From Myxococcota bacterium (GTDB lineage: Bacteria > Myxococcota_A > UBA9160 > UBA4427), in NCBI GenBank assembly GCA_028284295.1, contig JANQSB010000483.1, positions 1 to 36,370 on the forward strand: a stretch of 36,370 bases of DNA, read 5' to 3'. Numbering within the stretch: position 1 is the stretch's first letter; every line of letters starts with the position of its first letter. The position numbers were made by a program, and so were the translations under genes. Shown here one piece after another: positions 1 to 7,578 of the stretch. The notes beneath the pieces were generated by a model, which saw only the letters and a program-made list of their open reading frames with translations, ran no database searches and was not told the DNA's origin.

Positions 1-319
1 GGCAGATCGCCACGTGCTCCCGGGTCTGCGGCATCACGCCCTCGTCGGCGGCCACCACCAGCAGCAGCAGGTCGATGCCCGTCGCGCCCGCCACCATGGT
101 GCGGACGAGTCGCTCGTGGCCCGGGACGTCCACCAACGAGAGCGCCTCTCCGTTGCCGAGGTCCAGGCGGGCGAAGCCCAGGTCGATGGTGATGCCCCGA
201 GCCTTCTCCTCGGGCAGGCGATCCGGGTCGACGCCCGTCAGGGCGCGCACCAGGGCGGACTTGCCGTGGTCGATGTGGCCCGCCGTGCCGAGGACCAGAC
301 CGCCAGATCCCGATTCCAT
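1..319 (-). CDS. selB: Selenocysteine-specific elongation factor SelB (N-terminal part, runs off the left edge)
   Basis: SelB is the GTPase that carries Sec-tRNA(Sec) to in-frame UGA codons marked by a SECIS element. The 106 visible codons are the start of its GTP-binding domain. The P-loop GHIDHGKS is at residues 14-21, the switch I segment [10 protein letters not shown] begins at residue 41, and the G3 motif DVPGHE is at 64-69. The combination of [11 protein letters not shown], an ALTG(V)D stretch and [10 protein letters not shown] is typical of SelB and separates it from EF-Tu and IF2. The ATG at 319 is 17 bp after the serS stop, so the two genes are probably co-transcribed. The link makes biochemical sense because SerRS charges tRNA(Sec) with the serine that later becomes selenocysteine. 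The gene is cut by the window edge, so the C-terminal winged-helix SECIS-binding domains cannot be checked. Confidence 0.9.
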   Translation of the reverse strand, partial: MESGSGGLVLGTAGHIDHGKSALVRALTGVDPDRLPEEKARGITIDLGFARLDLGNGEALSLVDVPGHERLVRTMVAGATGIDLLLLVVAADEGVMPQTREHVAIC

Positions 320-336
320 GCCGGAGACGCCCGCCG

Positions 337-1614
337 CTAGCGCGGCGCGATGAGCTCCCGACCCATGTAGGGCTGCAGGGCCTTGGGGATCCCGACGCTG
401 CCGTCGGCTCGCTGGTGGGTCTCGAGCAGCAGCATGATGGTCCGTGCGTTCGAGATCGCGGTGCCGTTCAGCGTGTGCAGGAACTCGGTCTTCTTGGCGC
501 CCTTGCGGCGGAAGCGGGCGCGCAGGCGACGCGCCTGGTAGTCGGTGCAGTTGCTGGCGCTGGTGATCTCGCCATAGCTGCCCTGCTCGCCGCGCCCCGG
601 CATCCACGCTTCGATGTCGAACTTGCGATAGGCCGGTGCGCCGAGGTCGCCGGTCGCGACGTCGATCACCCGGTACGGCACCTCCAGCTCCTGGAAGATG
701 CCCTCCTCGATCGCGAGCAGCTCCTCGTGCATCTCGTCCGACTGCTCCGGTGTCGAGAAGACGAACATCTCCGTCTTGGTGAACTGGTGGACCCGATAGA
801 GGCCCCGGCTCTCGCGCCCGTAGGCCCCCGCCTCCACGCGGAAGCAGTGCGAGATGCCGGCGACGCGCAGGGGGAGCTGCTCTTCTTCGACGATCTGGTC
901 GAGCAGCAGTCCGCCGAGCGGGATCTCGGCGGTGCCGATCAGGCACAGGTCGTCCTGCTCGAGCGAGTAGATGTTGGTCTCGCTGCCGCGCGGGTTGAAG
1001 CCCATCGCGTGAACCACGTCGGTGCGCGCCACGTCGGGAGTCGTGTAGGGAGCGAAGCCCGCGGCCATCACCCGGTCGAGCGCGAAGCGTTGGAGCGCGA
1101 GCTCGAGCAGGACCGTCTCGTTCTTGAGGTAGTACCACTTCTGGCCGGCCACCTCCGCGGCCCGCTCGAAGTCGACCAGATCGAGGTCGGCGCAGATCGC
1201 AAGGTGGTCGCGGGGCTCGAAGTCGAAGCCCCCCGGCTCGCCCCAGCTCGACAGGACGTTGAAGTCCTCCTCCCCGCCTTCCGGCACGGCCGGGTGGATG
1301 AAGTTGGGGATGGGGTCGAGCTTCTCGTTCAGGAGATCGCGGGCCGCCCGCAGCTCGTCCTCGAGGCCGGCCACGGCCTCCTTCAGACGTCGTCCCTCGG
1401 CGACGTGGGTCTCGCGCTCGGCGGGCTCGAGCTTCTTCTTGCCGGCCTTCTGGTGCTCGTTGCGCGCCTGGTTCTGCTCGTTGAGTCGGGTGGTCAGCGC
1501 CGTCACCCGTTCGTGCGCCGCGATGGCGGCATCCACGTCGGCGCCCACGCGCCGCTTGCGGCAGCTGTCCGCGATCTCGTCGCGGCGCTCGCTGAGGATC
1601 CGGGGGTCGAGCAT
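337..1614 (-). CDS. serS: Seryl-tRNA synthetase
   Basis: Charges tRNA(Ser), and also tRNA(Sec), with serine in the cytoplasm. The 425-residue length matches bacterial SerRS. Residues 1-105 are the charged helical arm that forms the long antiparallel coiled coil contacting the tRNA extra arm. The class II core follows: TAE at 228-230 (serine pocket), motif 2 at about 258-277 ([17 protein letters not shown] with the catalytic arginine) and motif 3 at about 382-398 ([17 protein letters not shown]). The ATG at 1614 starts the typical N terminus [14 protein letters not shown]. It reads into selB after 17 bp. Upstream, the LysR gene ends at 1642 on the same strand, leaving 27 bp without an obvious terminator, so it could be read from the LysR promoter. 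Confidence 0.97.
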   Translation of the reverse strand: MLDPRILSERRDEIADSCRKRRVGADVDAAIAAHERVTALTTRLNEQNQARNEHQKAGKKKLEPAERETHVAEGRRLKEAVAGLEDELRAARDLLNEKLDPIPNFIHPAVPEGGEEDFNVLSSWGEPGGFDFEPRDHLAICADLDLVDFERAAEVAGQKWYYLKNETVLLELALQRFALDRVMAAGFAPYTTPDVARTDVVHAMGFNPRGSETNIYSLEQDDLCLIGTAEIPLGGLLLDQIVEEEQLPLRVAGISHCFRVEAGAYGRESRGLYRVHQFTKTEMFVFSTPEQSDEMHEELLAIEEGIFQELEVPYRVIDVATGDLGAPAYRKFDIEAWMPGRGEQGSYGEITSASNCTDYQARRLRARFRRKGAKKTEFLHTLNGTAISNARTIMLLLETHQRADGSVGIPKALQPYMGRELIAPR

Positions 1615-1641
1615 GCGCGAAGGGAAGCACAGTGCCCGAAC

Positions 1642-2529
1642 TCACGCCTCCCAGCCGGCGAAGTGGTTCGCCAGGAAGTCCACGAAGGCGCGCACGCGCA
1701 GCGACAGGCGCCGGCCCGGTGCGAAGACCGCGTGCAGGGGTACCTCCGCCATCCGGAACTCGGGCAGGACCTCGACCAGGCGCCCGCCGCGCAGGTCGTC
1801 GGACACCGTGAAGTGGGGCGCGACCGAGATCCCGTCGCCTGCCAGCAGTCGGTCGCGGGTGACGGCCGGGCTGTTGACCGAGAAGCGGGGGTGCGGGCTG
1901 AAGTGGACCTCGCCGGCCGGCCCGGAGAAGCTCCACCTCCGGGAGCCGTTGGTGTCGAGGATGCAGGCATGCCCGGTGAGCTGCTCGGGTCGCACCAGTG
2001 CGGCTGCCGTGGCGAGATAGGTCGGGCTCGCGACCAGCACCAGCCGGGTGGCGGCCAGCCGCCGCGCGACCAGGGCGGAGTCCGGCAGCGCGCCCATCCG
2101 GACCGCGACGTCGAAGCCCTCCCCCACGAGATCCACGAAGCGGTCGTCCAGGTGCAGGTCGAGTCGCGCCTGGGGGTGGAGCCTCTGGAAGGCGGCAGCG
2201 GCTGGTGCCAGGTAGTCGCGTCCGAAGTCCACGCCGGTGGTGATCCGCAGCAGGCCCCGAACGCTGCCCTCTTCCCGACGTGCCGTCTCTTCCAGCTCGT
2301 CGAGGTCCTCGAGGATCCGCTCGCTCCGCTCGAGAACCCCGGCGCCGAGCTCGGTGAGCCGCACGCGACGGGTGTTGCGCTCGAGCAGACGAGCCCCGAG
2401 GTGGGTCTCGAGGTCGGCCACCCGGCGGCTCACCGCAGTCGTCGAGATGCCGAGCTCGGTCGCCGCACCCGTGAAGCTTCCGAGCCGAGCCACCCGCGCG
2501 AAGGCATCCAGGCCGGCGATCCGGTCCAT
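1642..2529 (-). CDS. LysR-family transcriptional regulator next to pirin
   Basis: A 295-residue LysR-type DNA-binding activator or repressor. Residues 1-60 form the winged helix-turn-helix: [18 protein letters not shown], the recognition stretch [12 protein letters not shown], then [19 protein letters not shown]. Residues from about 90 form the effector-binding domain, including [19 protein letters not shown] and [13 protein letters not shown] at the C terminus. It belongs to the AaeR/DsdC-like group often annotated as LysR regulators of quinone or aromatic stress genes. It is divergent from pirin and nitroreductase across a 111-bp AT-rich gap holding a perfect inverted repeat, the classic layout of a LysR regulator and its target. 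The inducer is unknown; a redox-active phenolic or quinone would fit the neighbours, but that is inference. Confidence 0.92.
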   Translation of the reverse strand: MDRIAGLDAFARVARLGSFTGAATELGISTTAVSRRVADLETHLGARLLERNTRRVRLTELGAGVLERSERILEDLDELEETARREEGSVRGLLRITTGVDFGRDYLAPAAAAFQRLHPQARLDLHLDDRFVDLVGEGFDVAVRMGALPDSALVARRLAATRLVLVASPTYLATAAALVRPEQLTGHACILDTNGSRRWSFSGPAGEVHFSPHPRFSVNSPAVTRDRLLAGDGISVAPHFTVSDDLRGGRLVEVLPEFRMAEVPLHAVFAPGRRLSLRVRAFVDFLANHFAGWEA

Positions 2530-2548
2530 GATCGGACTCTAGCCGATA

Positions 2549-2565
2549 ATCCCGAATATCGGGAT
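2549..2565. promoter_or_regulatory. Inverted-repeat operator candidate between LysR and pirin
   Basis: ATCCCGA, a 3-bp ATA spacer and TCGGGAT form a perfect 7-bp inverted repeat 20 bp upstream of the LysR start. A third copy of the half-site ATCCCGA lies at 2615-2621, just before the pirin ribosome binding site. A palindrome plus a displaced half-site is what LysR proteins usually occupy (recognition site plus activation site). The surrounding sequence is much more AT-rich than the coding DNA. Binding is inferred, not shown. Confidence 0.55.
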
Positions 2566-2640
2566 AGAAATTGAAATACGAGACCAATTATCACGAGAGC
2601 GTTCCATGTCTAGTATCCCGAGCCGAGAGGAGGCCGGGAG

Positions 2641-3330
2641 ATGATCGAGATCCGCCGCAGCACGGACCGGGGGAGCACCCGCCTGGACTGGCTGGAAAGT
2701 CGCCACAGCTTCTCGTTCGGGCACTACGACGACCCCGCGCACATGGGATTCCGGGCCCTGCGCGTCGTGAACGAGGACTTCATCGCCCCGGGGCGGGGCT
2801 TCGGCCTGCATCCCCACCGAGACATGGAGATCCTGACCTTCGTCCTGTCCGGCGTCCTCACCCATCGGGACGACCTGGGGAGCCGGGGGGTGATCGGACC
2901 GGGGGCGGTGCAGCGGATGACCGCCGGGACCGGGGTGTTCCACAGCGAGATCAACGCTTCGCCCGACGAGGTGCTGCGGCTGCTGCAGGTCTGGATCCGG
3001 CCCGAGGCGCGCTCGCTCGAGCCGTCCTGGGAGGAGCGCCGATTCGCGTCGGAGTTCCGACTGGTCGCCTCCCGCGACGGTCGCGAAGGGTCGCTTCGCG
3101 TGAACGCCGACGTCTCGGTCTACCGGGGTCGCGTGACCGAAGGCGAGACCGCGAAGCTGTCCCTCGCGCCGGATCGCGCCGCGTGGGCCTTCGTGTCCGA
3201 CGGTCGCGTCGAGGTCGCGGGAGCCACCCTCTCTGCCGGGGACGCCGTCGCGATCACGGACGAGCCCGAGATCACCCTGCGCGCCACCCGGGACAGCGAG
3301 CTGCTTCTCTTCGACCTGGCTCCCTGCTAG
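2641..3330 (+). CDS. Pirin family protein (YhhW-like bicupin, possible quercetinase)
   Basis: A 229-residue bicupin close in length to E. coli YhhW. The metal ligands of the N-terminal cupin are all present: His57 and His59 in GLHPHRDMEIL, His101 and Glu103 in FHSEIN. The numbering coincides with YhhW as I recall it. Pirins of this type can oxidise quercetin-like flavonols, or act as metal-dependent redox-sensitive regulators; the sequence does not decide between these. The C-terminal cupin (about 125-229) is more degenerate, as usual. A strong ribosome binding site (AGAGGAGG at 2626-2633) sits 7 bp before the ATG. It is followed after 52 bp by a nitroreductase, so the two are probably one LysR-controlled unit for redox or phenolic stress. 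Confidence 0.93.
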   Translation: MIEIRRSTDRGSTRLDWLESRHSFSFGHYDDPAHMGFRALRVVNEDFIAPGRGFGLHPHRDMEILTFVLSGVLTHRDDLGSRGVIGPGAVQRMTAGTGVFHSEINASPDEVLRLLQVWIRPEARSLEPSWEERRFASEFRLVASRDGREGSLRVNADVSVYRGRVTEGETAKLSLAPDRAAWAFVSDGRVEVAGATLSAGDAVAITDEPEITLRATRDSELLLFDLAPC

Positions 3331-3382
3331 AAGCCTTCCCGCACCCGTTCAGACCATCCATCGACTCGAGGAGGACCCATCG

Positions 3383-3985
3383 ATGTCCGTGAAGACCGCC
3401 GCCACCGACCACCCCGTGAACCCGCTGATCGCCAGTCGCTTCAGCCCCTATGCGTTCGCCGATCGCGACGTCCCGGTCGACGAGCTCCGCTCGCTCTTCG
3501 AGGCCGCACGCTGGGCGCCGTCCTCCTACAACGAGCAGCCGTGGAGCTACGTAATCGCGACCCGCGCCGACACGACGGCGTACGAGCGCCTGCTCTCTGT
3601 CCTGGTGGAGCCCAACCAGGCCTGGGCGAAGGCGGCGCCCGTCCTCGCACTGGGTGTCGCGCGCACCCGCTTCGTCCGCAACGACAAGCCCAATGCGGCC
3701 GCCCTGCACGACCTGGGTGCCGCCAGTGCACACCTCTGCTTCGAGGCGACCGCGCGCGGCATCGCCGTCCATCAGATGATCGGTATCCTCCCCGACCGGG
3801 CCCGCGAGCTGTACGAGATTCCGGATCACAGCGAGGCCCTGACGGGCCTGGCCATCGGCTACGCGGCTCCCCCCGCCGAGGCGCCCGACCCCTACCGCCA
3901 GCGTGACGAGGCGGCGCGGGAGCGGAAGCCCCTGAGCGAGTTCGTCTTTTCGGACCGCTACGGGAACGCGAACCCGTTCGCGTGA
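3383..3985 (+). CDS. Nitroreductase family protein (FMN)
   Basis: A 200-residue NAD(P)H-dependent flavin oxidoreductase of the nitroreductase fold. The FMN phosphate contact region RFSPYAF is at 19-25 and the family motif AARWAPSSYNEQPW at 41-54. A helix with the second flavin contact is GAASAHLCFEATARGI at roughly 112-127, and the C terminus PLSEFVFSDRYG is typical of the pirin-associated group. GAGGAGG lies about 8 bp before the ATG. Such proteins reduce quinones, nitroaromatics or activated enones; the natural substrate cannot be read from sequence. Pirin and nitroreductase pairs under a divergent LysR gene are common in proteobacteria. A GC-rich hairpin (3989-4015) follows the stop. Confidence 0.92.
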   Translation: MSVKTAATDHPVNPLIASRFSPYAFADRDVPVDELRSLFEAARWAPSSYNEQPWSYVIATRADTTAYERLLSVLVEPNQAWAKAAPVLALGVARTRFVRNDKPNAAALHDLGAASAHLCFEATARGIAVHQMIGILPDRARELYEIPDHSEALTGLAIGYAAPPAEAPDPYRQRDEAARERKPLSEFVFSDRYGNANPFA

Positions 3986-3988
3986 TCT

Positions 3989-4015
3989 CCCCGGCGCGTC
4001 TTCCTGCGTCCGGGG
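3989..4015. terminator. Convergent-gene hairpin (possible bidirectional terminator)
   Basis: CCCCGG at 3989-3994 pairs with CCGGGG at 4010-4015 across a 15-nt loop, exactly between the nitroreductase stop and the stop of the convergent oxidoreductase gene at 4023. There is no U tract on either side, so a strong intrinsic terminator is not certain. Confidence 0.4.
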
Positions 4016-4022
4016 CGGGCTC

Positions 4023-4982
4023 CTAGGGGATCAGCAGCACGCGTCCGAAGGCCTGGCGGCTCTCGATGTAGCGGTGCGCCTCGGCGGCCTCGGCGAGCGG
4101 GAAGCTCCGGTCGACGACGGCCACGAGCTCGCCCTTGGCGATGTCGCGCAGGTGTCCCTCGATCATCGAGATCACGCGGTCGCTGCCGAACTCGGGGGTG
4201 AGGGAGACCCCCGTGATCGAGCGGTTCATCCGCATGTCGTCGAGGTCGTACTTCGTGAAGTCGCGGGCGACGGTGCCGTACATCAGCACCCGACCCTTGT
4301 AGGCGACGATGCCGAAGCCGCGCTGCGTGACCTCGCCACCGACGCCGTCGACCAGCACGTCGACGCCGCGGCCCTCGGTGAGTCGACGGACCTCTGCGGC
4401 GAAGTCCTGGTGCAGGTAGTCGATGCCGTGGTCTGCTCCGAGCTCCCGGAGACGGTCGAGCTTGGCTTCGCTGGAGGCCGTCGTGAACACCGTGGCGCCG
4501 GCGCGCTTGGCGAGCTGGATCGCGGCCAGTCCGACGCCGCTGGACCCCGCCTGCACGAGCACGGTCTCGCCGTCCTTCAGGCGGCCGTACTCGAAGAGGC
4601 AGTCGTCCGCGGTCCCGAACGGAATCGGAACCGTCGCCGCCTCTTCCGTGGAGAGCGACTCGGGGATCGCGAAGCTCTGACGCCAGCCCACCTGTCGCAG
4701 CTCGGCGTGGGAGCCGAAGGGGAAGACGGTGACGACGCGCTGCCCGACCTCCCGTTCGCCGACCTCGCTGCCCACCTCCACGATCGTGCCGGCGGCCTGA
4801 TAGCCCACGCAGTGGGGCGTCGATGCCATCACGCCGCCTGCGCGATTGAGCACGTCACCCCCCTCGATGCTCACGGCCTCGACGCGGATCGTGACGCCCT
4901 GGGGATGGCACTCCGGATCCGGCACCTCTTCGTAGCGGAAGACGTCGGGACCCCCGGTCTCGTAGTAGACGGCAGCCTTCAT
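4023..4982 (-). CDS. Zinc-free NADPH:quinone oxidoreductase (MDR family)
   Basis: A 319-residue medium-chain dehydrogenase/reductase. The N terminus MKAAVYYETGGPDVF and the absence of the catalytic and structural zinc ligands place it in the quinone oxidoreductase (QOR/zeta-crystallin) group. The Rossmann motif AGSSGVGLAAIQLAKRAGA is at about 145-163, and ATVPIPFGTADDCLF at 116-130 is the loop preceding the nucleotide domain. It would reduce quinones or reactive enones with NADPH. It is convergent with the nitroreductase and divergent from the sulfite reductase. Functionally it fits the quinone/redox theme of the pirin unit but is not in that operon. No good Shine-Dalgarno sequence precedes the ATG. 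Confidence 0.9.
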   Translation of the reverse strand: MKAAVYYETGGPDVFRYEEVPDPECHPQGVTIRVEAVSIEGGDVLNRAGGVMASTPHCVGYQAAGTIVEVGSEVGEREVGQRVVTVFPFGSHAELRQVGWRQSFAIPESLSTEEAATVPIPFGTADDCLFEYGRLKDGETVLVQAGSSGVGLAAIQLAKRAGATVFTTASSEAKLDRLRELGADHGIDYLHQDFAAEVRRLTEGRGVDVLVDGVGGEVTQRGFGIVAYKGRVLMYGTVARDFTKYDLDDMRMNRSITGVSLTPEFGSDRVISMIEGHLRDIAKGELVAVVDRSFPLAEAAEAHRYIESRQAFGRVLLIP

Positions 4983-5068
4983 GGGGGCAGGGTACCCCAG
5001 GGGATGACGCGTCGGCGGGCTCCGTGAGCGTCGCTTCTCGCCAAATGTGGGTTACGTTCAGTGCCCCT

Positions 5069-5197
5069 CCGAGACGCCCGAATCGAACGCCGTCTCGGTG
5101 GATTGCTGGGTTCGGGCGGTGCGCCACCCGTAGCTCCAGCCAGCATCCAATCAGCTCAATCCCCGGCGGATCTCCCCCCGGGCTCATGCGCCGAGAC
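5069..5197 (+). ncRNA. Structured leader of the sulfite reductase gene (riboswitch-like candidate)
   Basis: The 244-bp gap upstream of the sulfite reductase start holds nested complementarity on the plus strand. CCGAGACG (5069-5076) pairs perfectly with CGTCTCGG (5091-5098). A second stem pairs GGAT-GCTGG (5100-5103 and 5105-5109, one bulged T) with CCAGCATCC (5140-5148) and encloses a hairpin at 5113-5130. A third hairpin pairs 5162-5166 with 5178-5182. CCGAGAC recurs at 5191-5197 and is exactly complementary to 5092-5098, so it competes with the first stem. The distal copy lies 30 nt before the start codon. Such mutually exclusive pairing is the layout of a cis-regulatory RNA. No known class (S-box, cobalamin) is recognisable, and high GC makes chance stems likely. 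Confidence 0.35.
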
Positions 5198-5226
5198 CTC
5201 GAACAGGGCGCGGGAGCCAGCGACGA

Positions 5227-7515
5227 ATGTCCCAGTCCACTGCGAACCCTACCTGGAAGGAAGCCCTGAAGGGCAAGACGGATCCCGCCTGGGAGGACGA
5301 GATCGACATCTTCGAGGGCCAGATCGAGCTGAGAAAGCAGGGCAAGCTCGACGAGAAGGTCTTCGCCGAGACCCGACTGCGGCGGGGCGCCTACGGCCAG
5401 CGCTACGACAACGGCCAGCGGGCCGACGGGATCGCCGTTCGCGAGCTCGCCTTCCCGGACGCCCCCACCAAGGGCCCGGACACCGTCTGGGACGCCCCCG
5501 GGATGTGCCGCATCAAGATCCCCTTCGGCGGGGTCACCCCCGAGCAGCTCGAGGTGCTCGCCGACTGCGCGGAGGAGTACTCGGACGGCATCCTCCACGT
5601 GACCACCCGGCAGGACTACCAGCTCCACTTCGTGCACATCGAGGACACCCCGGACATGATGCGGCGGCTCGCCGCCGTCGGGATCACCACCCGCGAGGCC
5701 TGCGGGAACTCGGTCCGCAACATCACGGCCTGCCCCCGCGCTGGCGTCTGCCACACCGAGACCTTCGACGTCTCTCCCTACTCGAAGGCGCTGATGCTCT
5801 TCCTGCTGGGGCATCCCGACGTGCAGGACTTCGGCCGCAAGATGAAGCCGGCGTTCTCGGGCTGCCAGCACGAGGCCTGCGGGCTCGTGCAGATGCACGA
5901 CGTCGGCTACGTGGCCAAGGTCGAGAACGGCAAGCGGGGCTTCAAGTTCGTGGTCGGCGGAGGTCTCGGCCCGGTTCCCCACCAGGCCAAGACCCTCTAC
6001 GAGTTCATCCCCGAGGAAGAGCTGCTTCCCGCGACCCAGGCCGTGTGCCGCGTCTTCGCCCGCCTGGGCGAGAAGAAGAACCGCGGTCGCGCACGCATCA
6101 AGTTCCTGGTGGCGAAGCTGGGCATCGACGAGTTCCGAGAGCTCGTCGACGAGGAGCGCAAGACCCTGCCCCACGACGACCGCTGGACGGCCTTCCTGAA
6201 CGACATGCCGCAGACCCAGGGCGACGCGGCTCGGGAGCCCGCTCCGCTGCCGGAAGGCGAGCGCGCCCCCGGCTTCGACGAGTGGTACGCGACCAACGTC
6301 TACCGTCAGCGACAGGAAGGTTATGCGCTGGTCACCTTGAACCTGCCCCTCGGTGACATCACCTCCGAGCAGACTCGCAAGCTGGTGGACATCGCACGTG
6401 AGTTCGTGGGGGACAACATCCGGACCACGGTCGAGCAGAACATGGTGCTGCGCTACGTGCGGGAAGAGGACCTGCCGGCCCTCCACGAGGCCCTGGTGGC
6501 CGCGGGACTCGGCACGCCGGGTGCCAGCACCATCGTCGACGTGAATGCCTGCCCGGGAACCGACACCTGCAAGCTCGGCATCGCGGCCAGCCGCGGGCTC
6601 GGTGGAGAGCTCATCCAGCGCCTGACCGCGAAGAGCGCGACCCTCGACGAGGCGGTCAAGGGCCTGAGGATCAACATCTCCGGCTGCTTCAACAGCTGCG
6701 GGCAGCACCATGTCGCGGACATCGGCTTCTACGGCAACAGCCGCAAGGTCTCGAAGCGCACCGTGCCCCACTTCCAGGTGATCCTGGGTGGGCAGTGGAC
6801 GGAGAACGCGGGTGCCTACGGACTGGCGGTCGGCTCGGTGCCCAGCAAGGCGGCCCCCGACGTGGTCGACGCGCTGGCGGACGCCTACGCGTCCGGTCGC
6901 GAGAAGAACGAGTCCTTCCAGAGCTGGACGGCCCGCCTCGGAAAGCGTGAGGTGCGCAACATCATCGAGCCCTTCATGAAGGTTCCCGCGTACGAGGACG
7001 ACAAGTCCTTCTACACGGACTGGGGCGACTCGCGTGAGTTCACCATCGGTGACCTCGGCGTCGGTGAGTGCGCGGGTGAGATCGTGTCCCTCTTCGAGAT
7101 CGAGATCGTCAAGGCCGAGAGCCAGGCCTTCGACGCCCAGGTCGCGCTCGACGAGGGCGGCTACGGCGAGGCCGAGGAGCTGGCCTACAAGGCCATGCTG
7201 ACGGCCGCTCGCTCGCTGGTGCGCACGGAGCACATCGACGTCACCGAGGCTCCCGACGACATCGTCGCGGAGTTCACGAAGCGCTTCATGGACACGGAGC
7301 GCTTCTTCGACAAGTACGCGAAGGACAAGTTCGGCCGCTACCTGCTGCGCCGCCACGCCGAGGGGCCCGGCCGATGCGACCTCGACGACGCCAAGGCGCG
7401 CACCGAAGAGGCGCTCCTCTTCATCGAGGCCGCACACGCCTGTGCGGCCCGGGCGAGCGCCGCGACGCCCGGCGGCCCGGTCGACGCCGAGCTCGGCGAG
7501 CAGCCCAGCGCCTGA
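5227..7515 (+). CDS. Siroheme [4Fe-4S] sulfite/nitrite reductase with C-terminal helical extension
   Basis: A six-electron reductase converting sulfite to sulfide (or nitrite to ammonia), probably ferredoxin-dependent. It is 762 residues long, against roughly 550 for minimal enzymes. Two ferrodoxin-like/siroheme half-repeats are visible, about 60-300 and 330-600. The cluster ligands are in the second repeat: Cys442-x5-Cys448 (CPGTDTC) and Cys487-x3-Cys491 (GCFNSC). The first repeat also has paired cysteines, Cys169/Cys175 and Cys213/Cys218. Residues about 615-762 form an extra charged helical domain reminiscent of HEPN-type bundles. CysK four genes downstream favours sulfite as substrate; nitrite cannot be excluded because no other nitrogen-assimilation gene is present. 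The ATG follows GGGAG at 5212-5216. The gene is preceded by a structured leader. Confidence 0.93.
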   Translation: MSQSTANPTWKEALKGKTDPAWEDEIDIFEGQIELRKQGKLDEKVFAETRLRRGAYGQRYDNGQRADGIAVRELAFPDAPTKGPDTVWDAPGMCRIKIPFGGVTPEQLEVLADCAEEYSDGILHVTTRQDYQLHFVHIEDTPDMMRRLAAVGITTREACGNSVRNITACPRAGVCHTETFDVSPYSKALMLFLLGHPDVQDFGRKMKPAFSGCQHEACGLVQMHDVGYVAKVENGKRGFKFVVGGGLGPVPHQAKTLYEFIPEEELLPATQAVCRVFARLGEKKNRGRARIKFLVAKLGIDEFRELVDEERKTLPHDDRWTAFLNDMPQTQGDAAREPAPLPEGERAPGFDEWYATNVYRQRQEGYALVTLNLPLGDITSEQTRKLVDIAREFVGDNIRTTVEQNMVLRYVREEDLPALHEALVAAGLGTPGASTIVDVNACPGTDTCKLGIAASRGLGGELIQRLTAKSATLDEAVKGLRINISGCFNSCGQHHVADIGFYGNSRKVSKRTVPHFQVILGGQWTENAGAYGLAVGSVPSKAAPDVVDALADAYASGREKNESFQSWTARLGKREVRNIIEPFMKVPAYEDDKSFYTDWGDSREFTIGDLGVGECAGEIVSLFEIEIVKAESQAFDAQVALDEGGYGEAEELAYKAMLTAARSLVRTEHIDVTEAPDDIVAEFTKRFMDTERFFDKYAKDKFGRYLLRRHAEGPGRCDLDDAKARTEEALLFIEAAHACAARASAATPGGPVDAELGEQPSA

Positions 7516-7578
7516 TCGGACTCCGCACCGTCCCTCCCTGGCCTCCGGGCCTCCCCCGCAGCGAGTAGAGAGAATCCG

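Noticed and set aside
1-319. A general translation factor (EF-Tu or IF-2) instead of SelB
   Set aside because: [11 protein letters not shown] with [10 protein letters not shown] and DVPGHE fits SelB better, although the rest of the gene is not visible.
4983-5226. S-box/SAM or cobalamin riboswitch in the sulfite reductase leader
   Set aside because: Core conserved sequences of those classes are not seen, so only an unclassified structured leader is claimed.
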